A DNA stretch of 64,000 nt from Rhodoglobus sp. (lineage in GTDB: Bacteria > Actinomycetota > Actinomycetes > Actinomycetales > Microbacteriaceae), in the NCBI GenBank assembly GCA_025463605.1, contig JAODAV010000008.1, positions 285,568 to 349,567 on the forward strand. Direction: 5' to 3'. The translations under genes were made by a program, and so were the position numbers. Positions 18,164 to 26,700 of the stretch are shown in pieces. The notes below the pieces were generated by a model. It was not told the origin of the DNA and did no database searches. It saw nothing but the letters and a program-made list of their open reading frames with translations. The stretch's first letter is position 1. Each line of letters starts with the position of its first letter.

Positions 18164-19566
18164 CCGCAGTACGCACCGAGGAGTCGGACGCCGGCCTCCA
18201 GTTGCTCATCCTCAACGCCCGCATCGCTACGCACGATCCGCTGCGCTACAACATCGGTGTGCGCGACGGCATCATCGTGTCGATGACGAGCAACGATGTC
18301 GATCCCGCCCCGGCGCACACCGTGCTCGACGCGGACGGGCGCTGGGTCATCCCGGGCGCGATCGACACCCATTCCCACATCAACCAGCGAGCATTCGAGT
18401 ACGACCATCTGCCCGGCCTCGGCCCCGACGACAACTTCGCCGTCGAGAGCCAGGGAGCGCTCGCGGGGGGTTGTACGACCGCTTTGAACTACGCGCAGTT
18501 CGGATCTGCGTCTTTGCTCGCCGCCTACCGGGACGGCCTGGCCGCGGCCGGCGCCCAGTCGCGCATGAACGTGCTATTCCACGGTTACCTCATGGACATG
18601 AACCACGTCGAGGAGATTCCGCAGGCCGTCGAGGAAGGCCTCACGACGTTCAAAATGTTCATGCCGTACCGCGGTGAGGAAGCCCGAAACCTCGGCGGCA
18701 TCGGCAGCCTCAATCACGCGCAGATGCGCGACGCTTTCGCGGCGATCGTGGCAAGCGGCGCGCAAGCCCTCGTGCACGCCGAGGACGGCGACATCGTCGA
18801 CGCGAGCATGCAGCGCGAGAGCGCCCTCGGGCTGGACTCGCTCGCCGGCTGGGAACGCTCACGCCCGACCGTTGCCGAAGGGGATGCCGCCTGGACGGCC
18901 ATGTATCTCGCCGAGGAGGCGGGCTGCGACGTCACGATCGTGCACGTCTCGAGTCTCGAGGCGATCCGGGCGAGGGACGCCGTCGGGTTCGCCGGCTCCG
19001 CGCTGGAGTCCTGCGTGCACTACATGGTGCTCAGCACGGAGTCCGACATCGGCCCCGAGGGCAAGGTGGCGCCACCGCTGCGCGATCCGGAACTGGCCGA
19101 GCAGATCACCCAGGCCGTTCTCGCCGGCAAGATCGACTTCTTCGGTTCTGACCACAACGTCTGGCCGGCCGCGACGAAACAGGAGTGGGAGTCCTCTAAG
19201 CCGGGTCTTCCCGGCATCGGCCTCATGCTGCCCCTCCTGCTGACCCATCTCGTCTACGAGCGTGGCATGAGCATGGAGCAGGCGATCCTGTTGACCTCGC
19301 GCAACGCCGCCGTTCGATTCGGGCTCGACCGCAAGGGTGCCGTCGCACTCGGCATGGAGGCCGATCTCGTCGTGCTCGAGGAGGGAGAGCGCCAGATCAA
19401 GGTCGGCGAACTCCACACCGCCGTCGACTACTCCCCTTACGACGGGATGACTCTGCGCGCGTGGCCGCTCGCTACCATTTGCGGCGGCACGGTCGTGTAC
19501 CAGGACGGCGAGTTCCCCCATGACGACTTCCGCGGCGAGCTGCTCAACAATCGGTTCCGGCGGTAA
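18160..19566 (+). CDS. Cyclic amidohydrolase (dihydropyrimidinase/hydantoinase/allantoinase family)
   Basis: 468 aa. All active-site elements of the binuclear-metal family are visible: D69-T-H71-S-H73, carbamylated Lys165 in TTFKMFMPY, His206 (VHAED), His262 (VHVSS) and Asp331 (GSDHN). It hydrolyses a cyclic amide such as allantoin, hydantoin or dihydropyrimidine. Neighbouring Hyi, GarR and urease genes favour a ureide that ends in urea and a C2/C3 acid, for example allantoin, but no allantoate or ureidoglycolate enzyme is recognisable here. The Lys and metal ligands are intact, so it should be active. Confidence 0.9.
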   Translation: MTAVRTEESDAGLQLLILNARIATHDPLRYNIGVRDGIIVSMTSNDVDPAPAHTVLDADGRWVIPGAIDTHSHINQRAFEYDHLPGLGPDDNFAVESQGALAGGCTTALNYAQFGSASLLAAYRDGLAAAGAQSRMNVLFHGYLMDMNHVEEIPQAVEEGLTTFKMFMPYRGEEARNLGGIGSLNHAQMRDAFAAIVASGAQALVHAEDGDIVDASMQRESALGLDSLAGWERSRPTVAEGDAAWTAMYLAEEAGCDVTIVHVSSLEAIRARDAVGFAGSALESCVHYMVLSTESDIGPEGKVAPPLRDPELAEQITQAVLAGKIDFFGSDHNVWPAATKQEWESSKPGLPGIGLMLPLLLTHLVYERGMSMEQAILLTSRNAAVRFGLDRKGAVALGMEADLVVLEEGERQIKVGELHTAVDYSPYDGMTLRAWPLATICGGTVVYQDGEFPHDDFRGELLNNRFRR

Positions 19567-19572
19567 GCGCTC

Positions 19573-20427
19573 GTGTCTGGAAGCCCCCGCTTCGCCGCCA
19601 ACTGCTCCTTCCTGTTCACGGAGCACGCGCTTCTCGATCGGCCGGCCGCCGCGAAGGCCGCCGGATTCGACGCCATCGAGTTCTGGTGGCCGTTCGAGAA
19701 GGCGGTTCCGGATGACAGGGACGTCGCCGCTTTTGTCTCGGCCGTCGAGAACGCGGGTGTCAGCCTCGTGGGACTGAACTTCTTCGCGGGCGACCTCGCC
19801 GGCCCGGACTGCGGCGTGCTATCAATGCCGGGGCACGTTCAGGAGTTTCTCGACAACGTCGACGCCGCGGTCGGTATCGGGGAGCACCTGCATGTCGAGG
19901 TGTTCAACGCCCTGTACGGCAACCGCGACGAGCGCAGCATTCCATCCGAACAGGCCGACATCGCGGTGAGCAGCCTGTCCATCGCCGCCGCGACCGCCGC
20001 CAGAATCGGCGCCACGGTCGTGGTCGAGGCGGTCAGCGGGCCGAAGCCGTACCCGCTGCGGTCCGCAGCGGATGCCGTCGCGGTCGTCGACCGCGTGCGC
20101 GCGCACGGCACGAGCAACATCGGTTTCCTGTGCGACATCTACCACCTCGCAGCCAACGGTGAGGATCCCGTCGCCGCGATCCTGACCTACGGCGACACGA
20201 TCGCCCACGTGCAGCTCGCGGACTTGCCTGGGCGCGGCGAACCGGGAACCGGTGAGCTGGACATCGCAGGATGCCTCGCCGCTCTCGACACCGTCGGCTA
20301 CGCCGGGTGGGTGGGGCTCGAGTACATCCCCCGTGCCGGCACTGTCGAGGGTCTCGGCTGGCTCGACAGCGTGCCGCACCGTACTCCCCGTGCCGCCGCG
20401 CGGGCCAACCTGAGGAAAGAGCAATGA
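19573..20427 (+). CDS. hyi: Hydroxypyruvate isomerase-like TIM-barrel protein
   Basis: 284 aa, AP-endonuclease-2-type TIM barrel. The N-terminal FAANCSFLFTEHALLDRPAAAKAAGFDAIEFWWPF and the late LCDIYHLAANGED and HVQLADLPGRGEPGTGELD patches match Hyi/OtnI proteins, with metal-binding Glu, Asp, His. Hyi interconverts hydroxypyruvate and tartronate semialdehyde; the next gene reduces tartronate semialdehyde to glycerate. The GTG start at 19573 is six bases after the amidohydrolase stop; its own stop overlaps the next ATG. Confidence 0.87.
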   Translation: MSGSPRFAANCSFLFTEHALLDRPAAAKAAGFDAIEFWWPFEKAVPDDRDVAAFVSAVENAGVSLVGLNFFAGDLAGPDCGVLSMPGHVQEFLDNVDAAVGIGEHLHVEVFNALYGNRDERSIPSEQADIAVSSLSIAAATAARIGATVVVEAVSGPKPYPLRSAADAVAVVDRVRAHGTSNIGFLCDIYHLAANGEDPVAAILTYGDTIAHVQLADLPGRGEPGTGELDIAGCLAALDTVGYAGWVGLEYIPRAGTVEGLGWLDSVPHRTPRAAARANLRKEQ

Positions 20428-21317
20428 CAACCATCGCATTCATCGGTCTCGGCATCATGGGGGCGCCCATGGCGGCGAACCTCTCGAGCTCCGGCTTCGA
20501 CGTGGTCGGGTACAACCGCAGCGCGCCGGCGGTCGAACGACTCGTGGCCGCGGGTGGGCGCGCCGCGACAAGCGTCGCCGATGCGGTCACCGGAGCGGAC
20601 ATCGTCGCGACGATGCTGCCGGACACCCCGGACGTGCTCGCGGTGATCACCGATGGTGATGGCGTATTCGCGAACGCCCGGCCCGGCGCGCTCGTCATCG
20701 ACTTCTCTACCATCAAGCCGCAGGCTTCCGCTCGACTGGCGGCCGAGGGCAAGGCGGCCGGATTCCGCGTGCTCGACGCGCCGGTCTCCGGCGGAGAGCA
20801 GGGCGCAGTCGAAGGCACTCTCTCGGTGATGGTCGGCGGTGCCGACCAGGACTTCCTCGCCGCAGGCGAGGTTTTCGACGCGGTCGGTCGCACGATCGTG
20901 CACGTCGGTCACGCCGGCTCAGGCCAGACCGTCAAAGCCGCGAACCAGCTGATCGTCGCCGGCACTCTGGCTCTGCTCGCAGAGGCGCTCGTGTTCCTCG
21001 AGGCTCACGGAGTGGACACCGAGGCGGCCGTTCGCGTACTCGGAGGCGGTCTCGCCGGCAGCACCGTGCTCGAACGCAAGGCCGGCCAGATGCTCTCCCG
21101 CAGCTACAAGCCGGGATTCCGGGTAGGGTTGCACCACAAAGACATGGGAATCGTGACGGATGCCGCACGAAACGCCGGAGTGGCAATCCCGCTCGGCTCA
21201 CTGGCAGCCCAGCTACTCGGATCGCTCGACGCGCGCGGTGACGGGTCCCTCGACCACTCCGCGCTCTTCGGCCTCGTCGAGGAACTCTCCGGTCGGTCCG
21301 AAGCCAAGACCGCTTGA
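20424..21317 (+). CDS. garR: 2-hydroxy-3-oxopropionate (tartronate semialdehyde) reductase
   Basis: 297-aa beta-hydroxyacid dehydrogenase. Signature [15 protein letters not shown], substrate motif [22 protein letters not shown], catalytic Lys in [16 protein letters not shown]. It makes D-glycerate from tartronate semialdehyde with NAD(P)H. The pairing with hyi is the glyoxylate branch of ureide or glyoxylate breakdown, but glyoxylate carboligase is not in the window. It overlaps hyi by four bases and is 13 bases from ureA. Confidence 0.88.
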   Translation: MTTIAFIGLGIMGAPMAANLSSSGFDVVGYNRSAPAVERLVAAGGRAATSVADAVTGADIVATMLPDTPDVLAVITDGDGVFANARPGALVIDFSTIKPQASARLAAEGKAAGFRVLDAPVSGGEQGAVEGTLSVMVGGADQDFLAAGEVFDAVGRTIVHVGHAGSGQTVKAANQLIVAGTLALLAEALVFLEAHGVDTEAAVRVLGGGLAGSTVLERKAGQMLSRSYKPGFRVGLHHKDMGIVTDAARNAGVAIPLGSLAAQLLGSLDARGDGSLDHSALFGLVEELSGRSEAKTA

Positions 21318-21330
21318 GGAGCAGACAGCC

Positions 21331-21633
21331 ATGCACGTGACTCCAGCGGAGACCGAAAAACTGCTCCTCGCGGTCGCAGGCATGGTGGCGCGCGACCGCT
21401 TGCAGCGCGGTGTCGCCCTCAACTATCCCGAGACTGTCGCCCTGCTCAGTACGTGGGTCATCGAGCGGGCCAGGGACGGCGCATCCGTCGCCCAGCTCAT
21501 GGTGGAAGGACGGTCCGTGCTCGGCAGGGACCAGGTCATGGAGGGCGTTGCCGAGATGCTCTCCGACGTGCAGGTCGAGGCGACATTCCCCGACGGCCGA
21601 AAGCTCGTGACCATCCACGACCCGATCGCCTAA
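21331..21633 (+). CDS. ureA: Urease gamma subunit
   Basis: 100 aa, the standard length. It starts [20 protein letters not shown] and contains [35 protein letters not shown] and [20 protein letters not shown], all diagnostic. GAGGAG precedes the ATG. First of six urease genes on the plus strand. The stop codon lies inside a 15-bp tandem repeat. Confidence 0.97.
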   Translation: MHVTPAETEKLLLAVAGMVARDRLQRGVALNYPETVALLSTWVIERARDGASVAQLMVEGRSVLGRDQVMEGVAEMLSDVQVEATFPDGRKLVTIHDPIA

Positions 21634-21658
21634 GACACGATCGCCTAAGACACGATCG
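21624..21658 (+). repeat. 15-bp tandem repeat across the ureA stop codon
   Basis: GATCGCCTAAGACAC at 21624-21638 is repeated exactly at 21639-21653, followed by a partial third unit (GATCG). The unit contains the last two codons and stop of ureA, so a second in-phase TAA follows 15 bases later. It looks like a recent slippage duplication in the ureA-ureB spacer. Confidence 0.9.
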
Positions 21659-21675
21659 ATGAAGGAGAAAGTCGC

Positions 21676-22020
21676 ATGACTGGCCACACCTCGTCGGGCC
21701 CGGGGGCGATCCGCGTGCGGCCCGGCATGCTGACCATCAACTCTGATCGGGGCGACCACGAACGCATCCGCCTGGTGTTCCTCAATACCGGCGATCGCCC
21801 GATACAGATCGGTTCCCACCTCCACCTGCCCGACGCGAACGGTGCCCTCGCGTTCGATCGGGATGCCGCACGCGGCTACCGCCTCGACATCCCTTCCGGA
21901 ACGTCCCAGCGGTTCGAGCCGGGAGCGTCGCGCGAGCTCGACGCCGTCGCACTCAAGGGCGACCGCCGAGTACCCGGCATCCAGGTCGCGAACGCGGGAC
22001 GGGAGGGACTCGATGGCTGA
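21676..22020 (+). CDS. ureB: Urease beta subunit
   Basis: 114 aa. [16 protein letters not shown], the [21 protein letters not shown] patch and [15 protein letters not shown] are characteristic. AGGAGAAAG lies before the ATG. The stop overlaps the start of ureC by eight bases. Confidence 0.96.
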   Translation: MTGHTSSGPGAIRVRPGMLTINSDRGDHERIRLVFLNTGDRPIQIGSHLHLPDANGALAFDRDAARGYRLDIPSGTSQRFEPGASRELDAVALKGDRRVPGIQVANAGREGLDG

Positions 22021-23716
22021 AATCTCGCGCGAGCGGTACGCGGCAATCTACGGACCCACGACGGGCGACCAGGTGCGCCTCGGCGACACCGACCTGTGGA
22101 TCGAGGTTGAGGAGGACCGCACGTTCGGCGGTGAGGAGGCGATCTTCGGCGGCGGCAAGTCCATCCGCGAGTCGATGGCGCAGGGTGTGACGAGCCGCGC
22201 GGCGGGTGCCCTGGACACCGTCATCACCAACGCGATCGTGCTCGACTGGTGGGGCGTCATCCGTGCCGATGTCGGAATCCGCGACGGCAGGATCGTCGCG
22301 CTCGGGCGCGCCGGCAATCCCGACATCGCCGACGGCGTGCATCCCGCCCTGCTCATCGGTCCCTCAACCGACGTGATCTCGGGCGAGGGCAAGATCCTGA
22401 CGGCCGGCGGAATCGACTCGCACGTACACCTCCTGTCGCCCTCGCAGATTCATGAGGCGCTCGCCACCGGCATCACGACCATCGTCGGGGGCGGAACGGG
22501 TCCGTCGGAGGGTTCCAAAGCGACGACCGTCACGCCGGGCAGCTGGCACCTCGGCACCATGCACCGCGCCCTCGATGACTTTCCGATGAACTTTCTGCTC
22601 CTGGGAAAGGGCAACACGGTATCGACTGAGGCCCTTCGCGAGCAGGCGATGGCCGGAGCGGCCGGCTACAAGGTGCACGAGGACTGGGGCTCCACCCCGG
22701 CGGCGATCGACGCAGCCCTGCGGGCCGCCGACGAGTTCGGGCTCCAGGTTGCCCTCCACTCGGATTCGCTCAACGAGGCCGGCTTCGTCGAGTCCACGGT
22801 CGGCGCCATCGCCGGCCGGTCGATTCACGCGTTCCACGTCGAGGGCGCTGGCGGCGGGCACGCACCCGACATCCTGACGATCGCGTCGCTTCCGCACATC
22901 ATTCCCGGCTCGACCAACCCCACGCTCCCGCACACCGTCAACACGGTTGCGGAACACCTCGACATGCTCATGGTCTGCCACCACTTGAATCCCTCAGTGC
23001 CGGAGGATCTCGCCTTCGCCGAGTCACGCATCCGCGCCACCACCATCGCCGCGGAGGACATCCTCCACGACATGGGTGCGCTGTCGATCGTCTCCTCGGA
23101 TGCCCAGGCGATGGGTCGGATCGGTGAGGTGATCACTCGCGCATGGCAGGTGGCCCACGTCATGAAGGCCCGGCGCGGATCGCTCGGCAGCGGCATGCCC
23201 GCCGACAACGAGCGGGCGCGGCGGTACGTCGCCAAGTACACCATCAATCCCGCGGTCGCCCACGGTATCGACGGCGAAGTCGGCTCGGTCGAAGCCGGAA
23301 AACTCGCCGATCTCGTGCTCTGGGAACCGAAGTTCTTCGGCGTTCGGCCCTCCGTCGTCATCAAGGGCGGCGGCATCGCGTGGGGTGCTCTCGGCGACCC
23401 GAACGCCTCGATTCCCACGCCCCAGCCCGTGCTCATGCGCCCGGCCTTCGCGAACGCGATCGGTGCCGAACTCTCCCGCACGTTCGTCTCCCCGGCCGCA
23501 CTCGCCGACGGGGTCGCAGGGCGACTCGGGCTCAAGCGCGCGCTGCTTGCCGTGGCACCGACGCGAGAAGTTGGCAAGGCGCAGATGAGGAACAACGACG
23601 CACTCCCGCGGATCGACGTGCGCCCCGACACCTTCGAAATCAGCATCGACGGTGAGCCGGTCGTGCCCTCTCCGGCCGAACGCCTGCCGCTCGCGCAGCT
23701 CTACTCAATGTTCTGA
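22013..23716 (+). CDS. ureC: Urease alpha subunit (catalytic, dinickel)
   Basis: 567 aa, the normal size. Every ligand of the dinickel site is present: His137 and His139 (DSHVHLL), carbamylated Lys220 (GYKVHEDWG), His249, His275 and Asp363 (SSDAQAMGR). The flap Cys322 and general-acid His323 are in MVCHHLNP. Each lies exactly three residues after its Klebsiella counterpart. It should be an active enzyme hydrolysing urea to ammonia and carbamate once activated by UreDFG. Confidence 0.98.
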   Translation: MAEISRERYAAIYGPTTGDQVRLGDTDLWIEVEEDRTFGGEEAIFGGGKSIRESMAQGVTSRAAGALDTVITNAIVLDWWGVIRADVGIRDGRIVALGRAGNPDIADGVHPALLIGPSTDVISGEGKILTAGGIDSHVHLLSPSQIHEALATGITTIVGGGTGPSEGSKATTVTPGSWHLGTMHRALDDFPMNFLLLGKGNTVSTEALREQAMAGAAGYKVHEDWGSTPAAIDAALRAADEFGLQVALHSDSLNEAGFVESTVGAIAGRSIHAFHVEGAGGGHAPDILTIASLPHIIPGSTNPTLPHTVNTVAEHLDMLMVCHHLNPSVPEDLAFAESRIRATTIAAEDILHDMGALSIVSSDAQAMGRIGEVITRAWQVAHVMKARRGSLGSGMPADNERARRYVAKYTINPAVAHGIDGEVGSVEAGKLADLVLWEPKFFGVRPSVVIKGGGIAWGALGDPNASIPTPQPVLMRPAFANAIGAELSRTFVSPAALADGVAGRLGLKRALLAVAPTREVGKAQMRNNDALPRIDVRPDTFEISIDGEPVVPSPAERLPLAQLYSMF

Positions 23717-23719
23717 CCC

Positions 23720-24439
23720 ATGTTCACCGCAGCCGGCCGATCGGCCCAACCCTCGCCCGCGACCCTCGCGATGATGCTCGCGGATGCCCGCCTGCCGGTC
23801 GGGGGCCACGTACACTCGGGCGGACTCGAACCCGCGCTGCGCGCCGGGATGCCGGTGAGCGACGTGCCGGAGTACCTCATCGGGCGGGCGGGCACGACTT
23901 CTTTGGTCGAGGCGGGAACCGCAGTGGTCGCACGCCACGCGGTGCTCGCGGCGGGAAGCGACTCGTGGCAACTGCGATCCGCGCTCGCCGACGTCGAACG
24001 CGCGTGGGCGGCTCGCACTCCGAGCCGCACGATGCGCGAGGTCTCGAGGGCACTTGCCCGGGGGTACGTGCGGTTTGCGCGCACACTCTGGGCGCAGCAT
24101 CCGGGTGTCGCCGAATGCGAATCGACGCCCGGCGGGGTTGCGCGGCCCATCATCCTGGGCGTGCTGGCAGCGGCGGCCGGGATCGACGCGGCAGGCCTCG
24201 TGCGACTCGTCGTATATGACGACGCCCAGTCGGTCGCGGCGGCCATGCTGAAACTGGAGCCCCTCGATCCCGCGATCCCGGCCGGATGGGTGCTCGCCGC
24301 GTGCGCTTCCGCCGAGCCCTCGATCGATTCGCTGGCCGCACTCACCTCCCCCGACGCCATTCCGGCGAGCGGGGCTCCCCAATCCGAAGAGTGGGCAGAG
24401 GTCCACTCCCGAACCACGCAAAGGTTGTTCCGTGCCTGA
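23720..24439 (+). CDS. ureF: Urease accessory protein UreF
   Basis: 239 aa, all helical. The diagnostic [21 protein letters not shown] is near the N-terminus, followed by [15 protein letters not shown] and a typical [18 protein letters not shown] segment. UreF binds UreD and UreG and acts in GTP-dependent nickel insertion. Three bases after ureC and overlapping ureG by eight. Confidence 0.93.
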   Translation: MFTAAGRSAQPSPATLAMMLADARLPVGGHVHSGGLEPALRAGMPVSDVPEYLIGRAGTTSLVEAGTAVVARHAVLAAGSDSWQLRSALADVERAWAARTPSRTMREVSRALARGYVRFARTLWAQHPGVAECESTPGGVARPIILGVLAAAAGIDAAGLVRLVVYDDAQSVAAAMLKLEPLDPAIPAGWVLAACASAEPSIDSLAALTSPDAIPASGAPQSEEWAEVHSRTTQRLFRA

Positions 24440-25178
24440 ATCCACATCATCCCGCGCCCTCCGGCTCGGCGTCGCCGGACCTGTCGGCACCGGCAAGAGC
24501 TCGCTCATCGCGACGATCTGCCGCGAGCTGGCCGACGAGTTGCGCCTCGGCGTCATCACCAACGACATCTACACGGATGAGGATGCGCGCTTCCTCCGCT
24601 CGGCGGGCGTGCTCGACCCCGACCGCATCCGTGCCGTCGAGACGGGCGCGTGCCCGCACACGGCGATACGGGACGACGTCACCGTCAACCTCATCGCCGT
24701 GGAGGACCTCGAGCGCGACTTCGCTCCCCTCGACGTCGTGCTCGTCGAGTCGGGCGGCGACAACCTCACCGCGACGTTCTCGCCAGCGCTCGTGGACGCC
24801 CAGATCTTCGTGCTCGACGTCGCCGGTGGCGGGGATGTCGCCCGCAAGGGCGGTCCCGGTATCGCGCGCGCCGACCTCCTCGTCGTCAATAAGACCGACC
24901 TCGCGCCCTACGTCGGGGTCGACGTGCCTCGCATGGTCGCCGACGCTATGGATGCACGCGACGGTCGTGCCGTGCTCGCCCTGTCGCGCACTGACGCGGC
25001 CTCGGTCGCCCAGCTCAAGCGTTGGGTTCTCGCGCTCCACACCGCTCACCGCGCCGGCACTCATCACCCGCAGGATCCCGGCCCGATGGCTCCCCATTTC
25101 CACGCCGACGAGACCGGCGCAGCGGTGCACAGCCACGGGCCCGGCGAGCCGGCCCACAGCCACCCGCACGGGCACTGA
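24432..25178 (+). CDS. ureG: Urease accessory GTPase UreG with His-rich C-terminus
   Basis: 248 aa. P-loop GPVGTGKSS, the metal-binding [11 protein letters not shown] (Cys-Pro-His), [14 protein letters not shown] and [10 protein letters not shown] identify UreG. Beyond the core the last about 40 residues are rich in His ([22 protein letters not shown]). Since no ureE is present, this tail may store or bind nickel (inference). GTG start overlapping ureF. Confidence 0.96.
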   Translation: MPESTSSRALRLGVAGPVGTGKSSLIATICRELADELRLGVITNDIYTDEDARFLRSAGVLDPDRIRAVETGACPHTAIRDDVTVNLIAVEDLERDFAPLDVVLVESGGDNLTATFSPALVDAQIFVLDVAGGGDVARKGGPGIARADLLVVNKTDLAPYVGVDVPRMVADAMDARDGRAVLALSRTDAASVAQLKRWVLALHTAHRAGTHHPQDPGPMAPHFHADETGAAVHSHGPGEPAHSHPHGH

Positions 25179-25187
25179 TCGCATGCC

Positions 25188-25901
25188 GTGACCTCGATCT
25201 CGATGAGCGCCGCCGACCACCGCGCCCGCCTCGACTTGCGGGCCGGCGCCATCGTGCCGCGCGAGATCGAGCGCACGGAGGCTACCGCGCGCGTCGCCCT
25301 CGTGGCGGGGGGAGCGCTATTGCTGGGCGGCGACGAGGTGCACATCGACGTGACGGTGGGCGCGGGCTGCACGCTGGAGCTGCAGGACATCGGCGGCACC
25401 GTCGCCTACGCCGCCGACGGGGTGCGGTCGAGTTGGTCGGTCGATGTCACGATCGATGTCGGGGGCACGCTGCTCTGGTCGGGCATGCCGCTCGTCGTCG
25501 CCACCGGCGCCGCGGTCGAGCGCTCTCTACGGGTCGACCTCGCGGCGGGCGCACGGGCATTCCTGAGAGAGACGATCGTGCTCGGCCGGTCGTTCGAGCG
25601 CGGCGGCACCGCGCGGCTGCGCACGGACACGTGGCTGGAGGGCGAACCGCTCTTCGTCGAGGAGTTGTCTGTCGCGGGCGACCGTCCGGTGCCAGGGGTG
25701 ATCGGGCACAATCGTGTGCTCGACAGCATCCTCGTGCTCGGCACTCGCGTGCCCCCGCCCGGCATCGCGCCGGCCAACCACTTCGAGTTCGAGGGGGCCG
25801 GGTGTCTCACTCGTACGCTCGGCCGTGAACTGCACCGCGAGTCACTCGATGTTGCCTGGGCGCAGGTCATCGCGAGCGTCCCTCAACTCGATCCGGTCTA
25901 G
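25188..25901 (+). CDS. ureD: Urease accessory protein UreD (UreH)
   Basis: 237 aa, mostly beta-strand. Matches UreD in [48 protein letters not shown] and the C-terminal HRESLDVAWAQVIA patch. The GTG start at 25188 follows ureG by nine bases. UreD is the scaffold that docks UreF and UreG onto the apo-urease. Gene order ureABC-F-G-D is common in actinobacteria. Confidence 0.88.
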   Translation: MTSISMSAADHRARLDLRAGAIVPREIERTEATARVALVAGGALLLGGDEVHIDVTVGAGCTLELQDIGGTVAYAADGVRSSWSVDVTIDVGGTLLWSGMPLVVATGAAVERSLRVDLAAGARAFLRETIVLGRSFERGGTARLRTDTWLEGEPLFVEELSVAGDRPVPGVIGHNRVLDSILVLGTRVPPPGIAPANHFEFEGAGCLTRTLGRELHRESLDVAWAQVIASVPQLDPV

Positions 25902-25905
25902 TCCC

Positions 25906-25924
25906 GTCGCTCGCGATGAGCGAC
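25906..25924 (+). terminator. Possible terminator after the urease operon
   Basis: GTCGCTC / GAGCGAC, a 7-bp stem with a five-base loop directly after the ureD stop. No T-run. Stability is modest, so this is tentative. Confidence 0.35.
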
Positions 25925-25968
25925 AATGCGATTGCCCGGCATTGCACCGGCGGGATCGAGGAGACGAC

Positions 25969-26655
25969 GTGGCGGACACCATCATCACCGTGCAGGGCGA
26001 GCACTCGGCATGGTATCCCGCTGAGCGCGCGACCGCGAGCGCGGGTGTGCACGCATACGGCCCCAAGCGCGACGACGTGTTCACACGCGCTGTCATCGCA
26101 TCCGACGCGGTGCGCAACTCGATCGAAGCGCTCCACGACACGGAGGCCGGGCCCGTCACGTGGTGGTCGTCCGACAGTGTGCGCGTGTGGTCCGAGCGCC
26201 CCTGGAACAACGAGGGCAAGCAGCTCGCGCCGGTCTTCCACGCGGCGATCGATTTCACCGCGAAGTTCAAGGACTTCGAGGCGCTCGCCGGCTGGGTAGA
26301 GGCCGCCGCGGGTATCGAGCACGTTACCGTCGGCCACATCTCGTGGGACCTCACCGAGGTGACAAAGACGTCGGCCAACGACGAGGTGCGCGAGAAGGCG
26401 GTGCAGGATGCCGTCGCCAAGGCCACCGTTCTCGCGAGGTCGATCGGCCTGCAGTCCGTGACCGCCGTAGCCCTGGCCGACCCCGGCATGCTCGGTGACC
26501 CCTCGGACGCCGCGGGAGGGGGCGCATTTCCCGCACCCCGCATGGCGATGATGAAATCACAGGCGTTCGACTCGGTCGGCGCTCCGTCGCTCGCACTCAA
26601 GCCCGAGGAGATCGCCGTCGCCTTCGTCGTCGACGCCAGGTTCGTCGCGAAGTAG
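25969..26655 (+). CDS. SIMPL-domain protein
   Basis: 228 aa, no signal peptide seen. Starts ADTIITVQGEHSAWYPAERATASAGVHAYGPKR and has the SIMPL/BP26 pattern of paired beta strands with a central helix (NDEVREKAVQDAVAKATVLARSIGL). GTG 25969 with GAGGAG five bases ahead. The function of cytosolic actinobacterial members is unknown. It is separated from ureD by a small hairpin and is probably its own unit. Confidence 0.8.
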   Translation: MADTIITVQGEHSAWYPAERATASAGVHAYGPKRDDVFTRAVIASDAVRNSIEALHDTEAGPVTWWSSDSVRVWSERPWNNEGKQLAPVFHAAIDFTAKFKDFEALAGWVEAAAGIEHVTVGHISWDLTEVTKTSANDEVREKAVQDAVAKATVLARSIGLQSVTAVALADPGMLGDPSDAAGGGAFPAPRMAMMKSQAFDSVGAPSLALKPEEIAVAFVVDARFVAK

Positions 26656-26700
26656 AGGTGCTACGGCCTCCCCCTGCTGAAGCGGACGTAGGCTCGAAAG

